From contig WELA01012669.1 in the NCBI GenBank assembly GCA_009602735.1, forward strand, positions 217,864-281,863: a stretch of 64,000 nucleotides of DNA, written 5' to 3'. The translations under genes were made by a program, and so were the position numbers. The notes under the pieces are model-generated. The model did no database searches, was not told where the DNA came from, and saw only the letters and a list, made by a program, of their open reading frames with translations. This document shows, piece after piece, positions 45,359 to 56,737 of this stretch. Origin of the DNA: Mesotaenium endlicherianum (taxonomy: Eukaryota; Streptophyta; Zygnematophyceae; Zygnematales; Mesotaeniaceae). Every line of letters begins with the position of its first letter. Positions within the stretch are counted from its first letter, which is position 1.

Positions 45359-45632
45359 GCTAGTGGATATCTTGAGTGTCGTGTCGAATCATGAGCAAAC
45401 TTCCTGCAAGAAGTTGCTTGTAAATCTATAGTCACGATCACTTATGATCTCTTTCGGCATGCCAGGTAATTTGAACACGTGATCAATAAAGAGACGAGCA
45501 GTCTCGATTGCATCAAGTGATGGTTTAGTGGGCACCTAAGTGCACCATCTTAGTGAAACGATCCACAATCGTTAACACCCCATTGTGTCTTGTATCGATG
45601 GTAGGAAATTCCACAACAACGTCAAGGCTCAT
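45359..45632 (-). pseudogene. Outer element integrase core, downstream fragment
   Basis: The minus strand from 45632 reads SLDVVVEFPTIDT, then VLTIVDRFTKMVH, then (after frame disruption) FKLPGMPKEIISDRDYRFTS. These match the integrase core around the first and second catalytic Asp residues of Ty3/Gypsy elements. The reading stops near 45390. The fragment begins exactly at the nested element's target site. Confidence 0.8.
45628..45632. repeat. Target-site duplication CTCAT, left copy
   Basis: Five bases directly before the inner 5' LTR, repeated exactly at 52311-52315 after the inner 3' LTR. Confidence 0.95.
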
Positions 45633-46135
45633 TGTAGTGATTTGAGTTATTATATATTAGTATGCATATATTTTAATGTTTTCAAACATATTTGGAGTAG
45701 TATTGTGTGGAGTCAAGTGTGAATAGGTACTCTAGTAACTTGGTTCATGTCCTTTGAACCTTCCAAGGCATTTTCAAAGTTAGAGGAAAGACCTAGAAGA
45801 ACTCCATGTGGCAAAAGTCAGATGTGCCATTTTTAGGTCAAAAGGACATGTGTACATTATTCTAGAAAGAGGTGGCAAGTTTTGGGATGTGTTGGGTGCC
45901 AACACATCAACATACACCTTCCTAGAAATTACTTATGTAGCAAGTATATAAACAAGAGCTAGAACATAGAAAGACATTCCAGAATCACTCTTGTACTTGC
46001 CAAAATCCAAAAATATATTAACTTTCAAGAAGCCATCTCTCTTTCAAGAAGCTACCACTTGTGTTCAAAGATCCTTGTATTGAAGAGATAAAGTATTCTA
46101 TTTGACTAAGTACTTTATCTATCTGTTTCACTACA
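45633..46135 (+). repeat. Inner element 5' LTR
   Basis: 503 bp from TGTAGTGA to TCACTACA. A TATATAAA box at 45945-45952 is the likely core promoter for the element's transcript. Confidence 0.95.
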
Positions 46136-46136
46136 G

Positions 46137-46148
46137 TGGTATCGGAGC
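46137..46148 (+). other. Inner element primer-binding site (initiator-Met tRNA type)
   Basis: TGGTATCGGAGC matches the common TGGTATCAGAGC site for initiator methionine tRNA with one change. It begins two bases after the LTR, where minus-strand DNA synthesis is primed. Confidence 0.9.
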
Positions 46149-46172
46149 TAGGCACTTTGGTAGCACAAGAAG

Positions 46173-47452
46173 ATGGCCGATCCTCAAGACCAACAGCAAG
46201 CTTTCGAAGGAAGCCCTTCCTCTCCAAGACACCCTCCTCCAGCGCCGATGGGAGAGCCCACTCAAGAAAATCTGCAACAACAAGAAGCACCACAAGGAGG
46301 AGCACACCCTCCTCCAGCGTCGATGGGAGAGCCTACTCAAGGAAATCTGCAACAACAAGAAGCACCACAAGGAGGAGCACCGTCAAATCCCGTGGCAGCC
46401 GCTATAGCAAAGTTGACCCCACCACAAGGAGTTCCCGCAAATGAGTGGGCAGCCTTCCTAATGACCGTCCACAACCAAGTGGGCTTGGCCACCTATGAAG
46501 CAACCGTGCAAGCGTCAAGAGAAGCTATGGCTGCCATGGTTGCCCCTATTGCGAGCAATGCTCAAAATCCAGCCCCGGCTCAAGCGCCTCCACAAGAGCC
46601 AACGAGAGCAAGGAAACTCATCAAGCCCGGCAAACCCGACACTTTCAACCCCGGGAAAGGTGCCAACCTGAATTTATGGCTCTACCAAGTGGAGACGTAC
46701 CTCGCATTTCTTGAAGTACCCGAGGAGGACTACGTTCCCTTTGCCGTTACCTTACTTAGAGGAGCAGCAACATCATGGTGGCGTAACTATCAAGCGGCTA
46801 TATATCAAGCTATGGCGCACCCCATGCTCGGCCAAGAGCCCCCACCATCATATGCAAGATGTACAAATTTTCGTGAGGCCCTCAAGAAGCAATTCATGCC
46901 CATCAATACAGAGAAGATTGCCCGAGGAAAGCTCCACCATCTCAAGCAAACGACGTCCGTTCAAGAGTATACATCCAGATTTCACGCCCTTACTCTTGAG
47001 ATCCCCAACATGTCTCTCGAGGAGAAGATTGACCGCTACATCTTTGGCCTCAAACCCAAGGTGGCAAAGGAAGTTGAATTACGTGACTTGACGGGCTTCT
47101 CAAAGATTATTGAAGTGGCCCAAAAGGTGGATACCTTGGATTTCAAGCACTCTATGCCTTCATCTTCACGGGTACCGACGACGCGGGTGTACGCAGCTCC
47201 TTCCACATCCAAATCTGGACCCACACCATGGAAGTCGGAGCTATTAAAAGGGACCCCGCGGCTGCTCGGAAGAGTGGAAGACCCTCCAACGACACTTATG
47301 ATGCAAGAAACCAGCAAAAAGTGCAAGCAAGACTCTCCCCGGCTAAAAAAGAAGCTCTCATGACGGCTGGACTATGCTTTTATTGCAAGGAAAAGGGCCA
47401 TCGTGCACTCTCATGCCCCAAAAAGTTGTCAAAAAACGGACAGCGCCGGTAG
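46173..47452 (+). CDS. gag: Gag polyprotein of the inner chromovirus (one 1-nt break)
   Basis: The ATG at 46173 opens a Gln/Pro-rich N-terminus with two similar repeats of about 29 residues (46222-46370; cores [20 protein letters not shown] and [20 protein letters not shown]). The retrotransposon capsid region follows, including [12 protein letters not shown] and [20 protein letters not shown]. The first frame runs to about 47227 and would terminate at 47363. Homology continues in another frame from MEVGAIKRD at 47228, so one base has been lost there. That frame contains a zinc knuckle C-x2-C-x4-H-x4-C (47375-47416) and stops at TAG 47450-47452. Gag packages element RNA into particles. The stop lies just past a -1 frameshift signal leading to Pol. 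Confidence 0.88.
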
Positions 47453-47466
47453 GCCAGGAGCCTACC
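47431..47466 (+). promoter_or_regulatory. Programmed -1 ribosomal frameshift signal between gag and pol
   Basis: The heptamer A AAA AAC (47431-47437) is in the correct X XXY YYZ phase for the zinc-knuckle frame (TCA AAA AAC). After a 10-nt spacer, GGTAGGC (47448-47454) pairs perfectly with GCCTACC (47460-47466) around a 5-nt loop. Slipping back one base enters the pol frame, avoiding the gag stop at 47450, which lies in the stem. All three standard parts are present: slippery site, spacer and stimulatory structure. I conclude that Pol is made as a Gag-Pol fusion. Confidence 0.85.
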
Positions 47467-50400
47467 ACCCCAAGACCCACTTCACGAGAAGGCAACACGC
47501 CAAGTGAGGTGGATACCCCTGTTGGAGACGACGTCCCAGCCCCAATGAGTTTGAGAGGTAACCTTGGAGGAGAGAAGGTCCACATCTTGGTGGATAGCGG
47601 AGCTCAAGGCAACTTCATTGCTGCAGATTTTGCCACCAAGCACGGAATTACTATGCGAACTCTTGACCACGACGAGGAGATTATGATGCCCGATAGATTC
47701 TCCTATACTACCCCTTCCAAGAAGACGTACCCCTTGGCACTCTCTATCAAGTCCTTCAAGGATAGAGTAGTGTTCTCCCCCATGCAATTGGGCAAGTACG
47801 ACGTCATCCTAGGGACGCCTTGGTTGACCAAGCACAACCCCCAAGTTGATTGGAGGACCGGTACTATCGAGATCAAGAATGACATCACTTCAAGAATCTG
47901 TATTTTACGCGCAATCCATAATATCCAGACCCAAGACATCGAGAAGCCGGCACACGAGATACTATTGTCCGCCCTCCAACTTAAGAGACTTGTGAGGAAG
48001 GGACACGAGCTTCTTTTGGCCTTGATCACGCCAAAAGACATCAAGAAAGACATCGAGAGTCAAGAAGGCAGCCCCGTTCCCAAGGAGATACAAGAAGTCT
48101 TAGAGGACTACAAAGAAGTGTTCTCCCCGGAATTGCCCAAGGGCCTACCCCCCAAAAGATTCGTAGACCACAAGATAGAGTTGGAGCCCGGAAGCAAGCC
48201 CATCTCTCGGCCTACGTTCAAAATGTCATACACGGAGCTAGACGAAGTCAAGAAGCAAATCAAGGAGCTACTGGAGCATGGCTTCATTCGACCTAGCAAG
48301 TCGCCATTTGGAGCCCCGGTGCTATTTGTCAAGAAGAAAGATGGTACCTTGAGGATGTGTGTGGACTATCGCGCCCTCAACAAGATCACCATCAAGAATC
48401 GATACCCGCTGCCGCGCATGGATGAGCTCATGGACCGGCTGGTTGGAGCCAAGTACTTCACGAAGATTGACTTACGGAGCGGCTACCACCAGATTCGCAT
48501 CGCAGAACCGGACATAGAGAAGACGGCATTCAGGACAAGATATGGACATTTTGAGTTCATGGTCCTGCCATTTGGACTCACCAACGCGCCAGCAACTTTC
48601 ATGACTATGATGAACACCATATTTCAGCCCATGTTGGACAGATTTGTGGTGGTATTCATCGATGACATCCTTATCTACAGCAAGACCCTTGAAGAGCATG
48701 CGAGACACTTGAAAGAAGTCCTGGAAGTATTGAAGCAAAACAAGCTATTTGCGAAGGAGTCAAAGTGCGAGTTGCCAAACAAGAAGTGGAGTTCCTAGGT
48801 CTCCACGTGACTGCTGATAGCATCAAGATGGACCCCAAAAAGACCACGGTGGTGGAGGAATGGCCAACCCCCACGACCAAGAAAGAACTCCAGTCATTCT
48901 TGGGATTTGCCAATTGGTACAGAAAATTCATCCAAGGCTTCTCGCACATAGCAGCCCCCCTGACAGATCTACTTAAGAAGGACAGGCTATATACATGGAT
49001 CGAGAAAGAGGAAGAGGCATTTCAAGAGTTAAAGCGAAGATTGACCACATCCCCGGTGCTCACACTCCCAAGTCCAAACCCAGATTGGCCCTTCCACGTC
49101 ATCACCGATGCATCTTCCTATGCAATAGGAGCAATCCTGCTTCAAGACCAAGGCAAGGGACTGCAGCCCATCGCCTACGAGTCAAGGAAGCTAAATCCAG
49201 CCGAGCAAAATTATACAACCACGGAGCGAGAGGCATTGGCGATTGTACATGCCTTGAAGGTTTGGCGCTGCTACGTTGAAGGACGCAAGGTACTGGTCAC
49301 CACGGACCACGAGGCGTTAAAGCACCTCCAGACGCAGCCGTATCTCTCAAGGAGACAAGCAAGATGGAGCGGATACTTGCAACAATACAACATCACGATT
49401 CAGTACCAGCCCGGCAAGACAAACCCGGCTGACCCCCTCTCAAGACTGCAATTAAATGCAGTGATGGTATCCCTGAAGACAGATCTGGAAGCTCGATTTT
49501 CAGCCGCCTATGAAAGAGACCCTTACCACAAGAACGGAGAAGCAGCCTTGGACCCATACAAGAAGCAAGAAGGCAATTATTGGGTGAGGCAAGACTCGGG
49601 CCAGAGATGTGTTCCTAATGACTTAGACCTCCGGCTCTTGCTTCTACGAGAAGCACACGACAACCCTCTTGGAGGACACTTTGGAATCCTAAAGACCACG
49701 GGCGTTCTAGCCAGGACTTATTGTTGGCCAGGCATGTCTAAGCAAGTCAAAGAGTACTGCAGGAGCTGTGACACATGCCAAAGAATCAAGCCATCATCCC
49801 AAAAGGCGGGAGGACTCTTCCAACCACTACCAATCCCGAAAAGGCAATGGACGGACATCTCAATGGACCTTATCGTGGACTTGCCCGTGACACCTCGAGG
49901 CCATAATGCAATACTCACGGTGGTGGACAGACTTACCAAGATGGCTCATTTTATTCCCACGACGACTAAGGCTACAGCACCACAACTTGCAAGACTCATC
50001 TTTGACAACATCTTCCGACTCCATGGACTACCATCAAGAATTGTGTCAGATAGAGATCCAAGATTCACAAGCCATTTCTGGAAAAATCTCTTCAAGAACT
50101 TGGGTACATCGCTGGATATGTCTACCGCCTACCACCCACAATCAGATGGGCAAACCGAGCGTGTGAATCGTACCCTAAAGACCTCTCTAAAGGCCTACGT
50201 GTCTACCCTCGAGCAAGACTGGGACATGTACTTGACCCCCCTCGAGTTTGCCTACAACAACACTACGCAGGCCTCTACCCAAGAGTCCCCATTCTTCCTC
50301 AACTATGGCTTCCATCCGACCACGCCACTGAGCTTCACGGCTGGCCATGATGAAGTACCTGCAGCCACAGATTTTATGGAGACATTAGAAGCAGCCCTTA

Positions 50401-51038
50401 CAGCAGCGAAGAAAGCTCTACAACACGCGCAAGATGCTCAAGCAAGAGTGGCGAACAGATCCAGAAGAGAAATTACGTACAGAGTGGGTGACAACGTGTT
50501 ACTATCATCCAAGAACATTTCCCTGAACAACAGGCCTGCCGGCAGCAAGTTCTCTCCCAAGTATTTGGGACCCTTCAAGATTATCCAGCAAGTCAACCCC
50601 GTTGCTTTCAAGCTAGAACTTCCCCAGACTATGCACATCGACCCCGTATTCCACGCTTCCCTCTTCAAGCCGTATGTGCAACCCGACAACAAGTTCCCAG
50701 GACGTGTGACAACCCCACCAGCCCCAACAATAGTGGATGATCATTTGGAGTACGAAGTGGAAGACATAGTGGCTATGAGAAATTTCAGGAGACAGCAGCA
50801 ATACTTGATCAAGTGGAAAGGATATCCAGATTCGGAGAATAGGTGGGTAGCGGCGCACTACCTTGACAAAGTTCAACGAAAGTTGAAGCGCTTCCATACC
50901 GCCAACCCCCATCTTGGACCAGCCCCAAGTCTCTCTACTAGAAGCCCGGAGACTTCAGGGAGGCAGCCTGCCACCATCAAGAAGCAGCAGAAGACCCCTT
51001 GGAGGCAGCCTGCAAGAACCACAAAGAGGAGAAAATGA
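47435..51038 (+). CDS. pol: Pol polyprotein of the inner chromovirus: PR-RT-RH-IN-chromodomain (one 1-nt break)
   Basis: Protease has its catalytic VDSGAQGNF at about 47590. Reverse transcriptase runs about 48200-48800 with [32 protein letters not shown] and the active site [10 protein letters not shown] (Asp pair at 48661-48666). RNase H is at about 49085-49330 ([23 protein letters not shown]). Integrase has an HHCC zinc site (about 49660-49785), catalytic core ([28 protein letters not shown]) and a GPF-type motif (KYLGPFKI). A chromodomain at about 50750-50870 ([23 protein letters not shown]) ends the protein and may steer integration to marked chromatin. The frame is broken near 48773, just after RT, where one base is missing between SKCEL and QEVEFLG. 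The stop is TGA at 51036-51038. Confidence 0.93.
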
Positions 51039-51797
51039 CATTAGACACTTTTCTCTTCTTGCAGTTTCTGGATAGAATACTAAAACTGCTACTGACAATA
51101 GGTCTCTTCATAAAAAATTCTGAAAAATAACCTGGCTGTAGTCCATGAGTAGCCGGTCATTTAGAGTCCAAGTTTGCTCAATTTGAAGTACTGGTGAGAG
51201 AGATATGATGCTCTAAGTAGAAGGGGGTCAGGCTGCTGGCATTGTTAGGACAGAATATGCCTTCTGACATTGTGCCTTCCCCTGAACTTGGAATGCTCTG
51301 AAACTCAAGACTCTGGTAGAACATCTTACAGCGCCCAGTTTGAGACTTAGTTTGCAGAATTTGGAGAAGCATAGAAGGACTTATGATTTTCAGAAGTTTC
51401 TGCACAGATTTGGAGGAGTGCCTACTCTCTCAGCTCTCAACGACACTCCAGAAATGAGAATGCTCTCAAATTTGGTGACCCGCTAGAGTTCTTTGACGCG
51501 GTCCGTCTGGCACTCAAATTTTCAGATTTAGAGCAGTTCTGTGGCCGCTATGAATTTTTGAGTTCGTGGCAGATTCTGGGCCAACTTGTACAATTTTCTT
51601 TATCATTAAGGAGTAGGCTAGCCAATAAGGTCACACCACCTACGACCTTGCCTAGTCTACCTTACATGTGTAGCACCTGACTTGGCGCCTTTGACTAGTC
51701 CTCTTCACATGTGTGGCATCTGACTTGAAACTGTTGACTAGTTTGCTCCACATGTGTAAGACCTGACTTGACGCGCCGAGACGTCGCTTTTTCTATC
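51039..51797 (+). other. Inner element 3' untranslated internal region
   Basis: About 760 bp between the pol stop and the polypurine tract, without a supported ORF. A short imperfect repeat lies at about 51650-51780, built around CTGACTTG and ACATGTGT words. Confidence 0.7.
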
Positions 51798-51807
51798 GGG
51801 GGGGTGA
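51797..51807 (+). other. Inner element polypurine tract
   Basis: CGGGGGGGTGA abuts the first base of the 3' LTR, the expected plus-strand primer position. Confidence 0.85.
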
Positions 51808-52310
51808 TGTAGTGATTTGAGTTATTATATATTAGTTTGCATATATTTTAATGTTTTCAAATATATTTGGAGTAGTATTGTGTGGAGTCAAGTGTGAATA
51901 GGTACTCTAGTAACTTGGTTCATGTCCTTTGAACCTTCCAAGGCATTTTCGAAGTTAGAGGAAAGACCTAGAAGAACTCCATGTGGCAAAAGTCAGATGT
52001 GCCATTTTTAGGTCAAAAGGACATGTGTACATTATTCTAGAAAGAGGTGGCAAGTTTTGGGATGTGTTGGGTGCCAACACATCAACATACACCTTCCTAG
52101 AAATTACTTATGTAGCAAGTATATAAACAAGAGCTAGAACATAGAAAGACATTCCAGAATCACTCTTGTACTTGCCAAAATCCAGAAATATATTAACTTT
52201 CAAGAAGCCATCTCTCTTTCAAGAAGCTAACACTTGTGTTCAAAGATCCTTGTCTTGAATAGATAAAGTATCATGTTTTACTAAGTACTTTATCTATCTG
52301 TTTCACTACA
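51808..52310 (+). repeat. Inner element 3' LTR
   Basis: 503 bp, the same length as the 5' LTR. The differences are point substitutions, several clustered near the 3' end. TATATAAA is at 52120-52127. The exact CTCAT duplication follows at 52311-52315. Confidence 0.95.
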
Positions 52311-53150
52311 CTCATGCTTTACCAAAGAGCACATCCAAGTTTCAATGGTTGCAACTTCTCAGTCGGCAACGTATTGCTTGATTTATTCCTTTAATATATT
52401 GCGCAGTTGGTGTTGTACTCGGCAACTACAACCTTGAGAGACGGCCAAATGTACTATAGGCGCAAGGCGTGTGTGGTTTTGGTAAATCCATCATGACCCA
52501 AGTAAGGAGAGTCATGTGCTTCCCGGAGTAGCACATATCTTACTTGGCCTTCTGGGACCACAATGCCCCCATTGTGTCATTAAAAACCGTCCTCAAACGT
52601 ACACCTTGAGTGTGCTTTTCTTTTGTCCATACTGTCCATCGTTACGGCTACACCATTCAAGCACCCTGGAGATCTAGGAAAAACGGATCTTTGAGATAGC
52701 CCTCGTGAAACAGTTGATGCAGGTCAAGTGCTTCCGAGGTATGCACGCTATCCAAATTTGGTTGGCCCGCGTCACCAGGCCGGGTGCAGTTAGACGTCTG
52801 GGAGGGTACAGCAGAATCAAGGGTGGCCACCTTCGAAGCCTAACTATTTCGTTCTTGCAAGCCCGCAACGGTCCCCAACAGCAAGTTACGCTGAGGAATT
52901 CGACTTAGAGGATCCACAACATTGTTGCGACCAAGGCAAATCCGCCCAGTTAAGGTGGAATCGTTGCAAGAACTAAGACCATCTCGTCTGTCTCCTTGAC
53001 AGCATTGGCTTGTTAATCCTGGAAGAAGGTATTTGAGCAGTGATCCGTAACCACTGTCAAACCCTTGTAGTTTTTCCAAATAATCTCGCCAAATGTATAT
53101 AACTGCTTGAGTGAGGCAGGTGTTAGCTTTCAACTCTCAACATCAATAGG
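52311..53150 (-). pseudogene. Outer element RNase H and integrase N-terminal fragments
   Basis: Read on the minus strand from about 53120, fragments in different frames give IIWKNYKGLTVVTDH and NNVVDPLSRIPQRNLL (end of RNase H), then LREAHDSPYLGHDGFTKT (integrase zinc region, about 52500). The order is the normal pol order running toward the integrase core on the far side of the nested element. Stops and frame changes show it is dead. Confidence 0.75.
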
Positions 53151-55793
53151 CTTGCTTGCCTGCAGCAAAACAACCCCTTTCTCAACACCAGACGCGCTCC
53201 GCAAGCAGGTTTGGATCGGCTAATGTGAGAACGAGTGTAGGGATCAGGGCATATGTATTGCACTCAAACGAAAAATGCGTCTATCATTTCCCAAATAAAC
53301 AATATGTTCATCTTTTTAAGAGTAGCACATGGCAAAGCCAATGCTTACAGTTTGTTGCAAATACTCATGAAGTATCTTGCAAATCAAAGGAATGAACACG
53401 CATTGAGTATAGACAAAAACATGCCAAATTACGCACACGCATGGTTGGCCAGGTGTGGACGCACCCACGTCCTTTCGAAATGTTTTAGTACAACAATGCG
53501 CATCTATCAAAGTGAACGTATCACAACGTCGCTTATAAGTGAAAATTGGTGACGTATGTGACCAAATTAACAAGTACGTCACAAACAAGTGTATGGAGGG
53601 TCCATCAGAGTCTGTTTGGTGTTATGCACCTACAGTGCAATTGCACCATATGCCAAACGTAATGGCATTCGTATCCTGTCAACGAACCACTGGCGCTTGT
53701 TATATTCAAACATGAATATAATTAGGATACACATCTGGTCGTAACGCATGCAAACAGGCGATAAGAAATCGGGAGTCATCCAAAATATGCCACAGAGATG
53801 GACCATACAAGACGATGACTTCTTGAATTGGTGGACAACTTGAGATCGTATAAATGTGGACAACGCTCAATTATGTCGTACGTAATAGCGAGGCGGTATT
53901 CTTATCGCTTTCAAGCTCAAATCCATGTGAGAGGGTCAAGTCACAAATTAACGAGATGAATCAGATGCAAAAGCATCATGCCAAAGGATGTAGAAAGAGA
54001 AGGTGAAAGAATCAATAATCTCCAAGTATTCAACGTCAAAACAACATGTCAAATTGGTCAAAACGTGACCAAGTCTTGACAACTCTTCGGTCAATCCAGA
54101 AAATGCCCAATAGAGTCAATTCCCATAGAATGACTACAATTGCAACAATGTTGTGGAAAAAATCTTTGGGCAAAGAGCCCGTCGGGTGTGTCGAAGAGAT
54201 GCGCGCGGCACAAACGAACACAACGTGGGTGGGATGGGTGGGAAAGATAAATAAAACCCCCCGTTGATCCCTAAGTTGCAACAGGGAAAAATGGCCCTTT
54301 ACGGTTGCAAATATTGACTTGACATGTATGAGGAGGACAAATGAAATAGTCGCCCTTGACCATGAAAGTCAATTAGGGGAAGTACTCAGATTTTCGTAAC
54401 GTTTGAACTTCTTCGTTTAGGACTTTACCGAAAAAAACACCTTGTGTGTAATGGGACACAAAGTCCTCACACTGGTTTGTTGACTTTAACTCGTTGAAGA
54501 TGACCAGTTACCTCGTTTACAAAAGTCAACCATGGTGGACCCAATTGGTTCCCATAAAACCCGGGCTCCCCCTTCGTGATATTAATTACTTAAAATTCCA
54601 AACTTTTGTTTGCTGGCAACAATATGTCGGAGAACAACATTTCAGGGCCAAAACGCGCTCCGGGCACATATTTTTGGTCAAGGAGGGACCGAAACGGGCC
54701 ACCCCGGCAGAGAAAGAACTTGTCAAGCCAAGGGAAAACGTCCCGCCCCGCATGACCATGGGGGGAAAAGGGAGGGATACAAAAGAACCCCCCCGGCGGT
54801 GATAAGAAAGCCCCACCCGACAGCATCTGAAAATTGGACGGGCCGGACAGCTTCGTCAGATGCCCCCTTGACCAAAAACTCTTACTACCTAGCCTGCTGA
54901 CGTATGCAAACGTCAGCAGCAACAATAAAGGGCCAGGCACACAGGCCCGGGCCGTACAGTGCGGACGCAAAGTGGCCGCAAATCATATGTTATGGCCATG
55001 GAGGGCCGAAACAAACCAAAATAAAAAAAAGCCCACCGAGCTTCTGGCAAAAAGTGGCCGCGGGAATCCCCAAGGCCGCTAGATATGGCCGCGACATCCG
55101 ACGACCTCAAGGAGAGTCCAAAAGACCCCCCGTCGAAAAAAAAACAAAACAAGCGGGAAACGAGGGAAGCCCAGGACCTCTCCCCACCCAGACAATTGTT
55201 TTTTGAATTTGCTGACGCCACATGGCGTCAGCATAACGTGATGACGCGGCTTACACCGCGAACAAAACAAAACAAAACTGACGAGCCCACCCGGCTCATT
55301 AAAAATTGTAAAATGGCTACGGGCTATTTGGCCCGTAGGATGCCGATTGCAAAATTGGACGGGCCAAGGGGCGCCACACTGACCCCCTTAACCAAAAGAA
55401 TCAGCGGGAAGCGAGGGAAACCCAAGACTACCCCTGTTGATAGATGTGACAGGACAACGAGACCATTCTTGCCACCCGACGTACTGGGACAAGGATTTCC
55501 TTGGCCTCTCTAACATGATAAGGAGGCCCAAAGGTCCCTTGTTTGTCGACGAGTTTTCTTAGGCTGACCAGGCTGACATGGTTGGCACTTGGAAGATTTG
55601 ACGAGATTTGGGTCAAGGAGGCCTCTTGTCTCCTCGTCAATCACCTTGGCAAAACACTCATTACCTCGGCAAAACACAACAATAACTCAAATTAGTGTTT
55701 TGCAAATCGCAAAAATAATTTGCCATGCAAATTTGAACCAATCAAAGCAACATTGAACAATTCTCCACTACTTTTTGAGTGGAGCAAAGGCTT
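53151..55793 (-). other. Outer element gag/RT region, unrecognisable; palindromes and degenerate repeats
   Basis: By position this should hold the leader, gag, protease and reverse transcriptase, but I found no readable motif on the minus strand. 54.6-55.5 kb is more GC-rich. It contains strong inverted repeats at 54894-54919 and 55210-55233, plus diverged repeated phrases (AATTGGACGGGCC at about 54835 and 55353; GGGAAACGAGGGAAGCCCA-like at about 55155 and 55407). Another decayed insertion may be involved. Confidence 0.4.
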
Positions 55794-55806
55794 GCTCCGA
55801 TACCTA
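55794..55806 (-). other. Outer element primer-binding site
   Basis: Minus-strand TAGGTATCGGAGC directly after the 5' LTR. It matches the inner element's TGGTATCGGAGC apart from the first base and points to the same initiator-Met primer class. Confidence 0.7.
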
Positions 55807-56737
55807 TGTAACAACCTTCGTGAGAATCTTTTCTAAGCCGTTCAGAAAGGAGTTGTGCAAAACTCTAAAATTAGTGCTTGTGAGAGTTACACTCACAATG
55901 ACTCAAGTATTTATACCTGTTCAACGTGAAACACTGGAGTGCTTCGAGACACCACCTAGGCATCAGTCATGTCAACAAAAACAGTCAAATGGATGTGATC
56001 CATCACATCCATTTGATTGAATGCTTGAAAACATGCCATGTGGCAATTTCGAGACTTTCGACAAATCGCGACAAATTGTGACAAACCGTCTCGCGCTAAA
56101 GAGGCGTAGTTGCGTCTTTTGAATGGACGTGATTATTCGTAGTCATGTCTAAGCTTCTTTCAAATAGACGTGACTAATCGCGGTCATATCTTTCGATGTT
56201 TTTCGATATACGTGACCGTTCGTTGTGCGCACATGCTTTCGTCATGCATGAATAGTTATAAGAACTACTTCGCCAATCGGTTAGGTGTGATCGTCTCAAA
56301 CGAGGGGTCGCAGGTTTGAATCCGCATGGATGTAAAATAATTTTGCATAATCGTTCTGTTTGAGTTTTACGACTTTGTTGGATTTAATGACTCGTCGTTC
56401 ATTCAAAATCAGGGATTGTGCATTATCCGAAATAATGACAATCAACATAAACTAATCAATTAGTATTTTAATAAATTAAATTTTACAGTTATTCAAAGTA
56501 ACTTTATGAATAATTATGTCGTATTGCTGTGAAGTAGCCAAATTACTTTACAACGCTTTTTGCAATAGCATCTTGGTTGTTTCGCTAATTGGCCACGGAT
56601 TAGTCGGCACACGCGTGTGGCAAATAATTCATGAAGATGTAATTATTTACCAGATAATATATTAATAAATAGCGTAACGTACTTTAGGTGATTGGGAAAA
56701 CGTCCCAAATACGCCTAAAATAGCTCAGATCGTTACA
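55807..56737 (-). repeat. Outer element 5' LTR (931 bp)
   Basis: Ends TGTAAC...GTTACA form a perfect terminal inverted repeat. A minus-strand TATAAATA lies at 55915-55908. It lacks the 96-bp tandem duplication of the partner LTR. A tRNA-like block lies at about 56271-56325. Confidence 0.85.

Larger units (their letters stand above)
45633..52310 (+). mobile_element. Nearly intact Ty3/Gypsy chromovirus (inner element, 6,678 bp)
   Basis: It has two 503-bp LTRs with perfect TGTAGTGA/TCACTACA ends and a 5-bp duplication CTCAT. The primer site TGGTATCGGAGC starts two bases after the 5' LTR, and a G-rich polypurine tract lies just before the 3' LTR. Gag with a zinc knuckle is followed by protease, reverse transcriptase, RNase H, integrase and a C-terminal chromodomain, the order of chromoviruses. 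The LTRs differ at about 11 of 503 positions by eye, so the insertion is fairly recent. Two single-base losses, near 47227 in gag and near 48773 in pol, break the reading frames. They may be real mutations or sequencing errors. It lies inside the integrase of the older minus-strand element. Confidence 0.95.
42663..56737 (-). mobile_element. Old, decayed Ty3/Gypsy LTR retrotransposon (outer element)
   Basis: It is bounded by LTRs at 55807-56737 (5' LTR in its own orientation) and 42663-43654 (3' LTR). Their plus-strand ends are TGTAAC...GTTACA and TGTAAC...GTTGCA. The flanking 5-mers ATCGC and AACGC differ at one base, consistent with an aged target duplication. A primer site resembling initiator-Met tRNA lies at 55794-55806, and a purine tract at 43655-43670. 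Without the nested element its internal part is about 5.5 kb. Minus-strand translations in 52.3-53.1 kb and 45.3-45.6 kb give RNase H and integrase fragments, with stops and frameshifts. A plus-strand chromovirus interrupts the integrase core. Confidence 0.85.
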
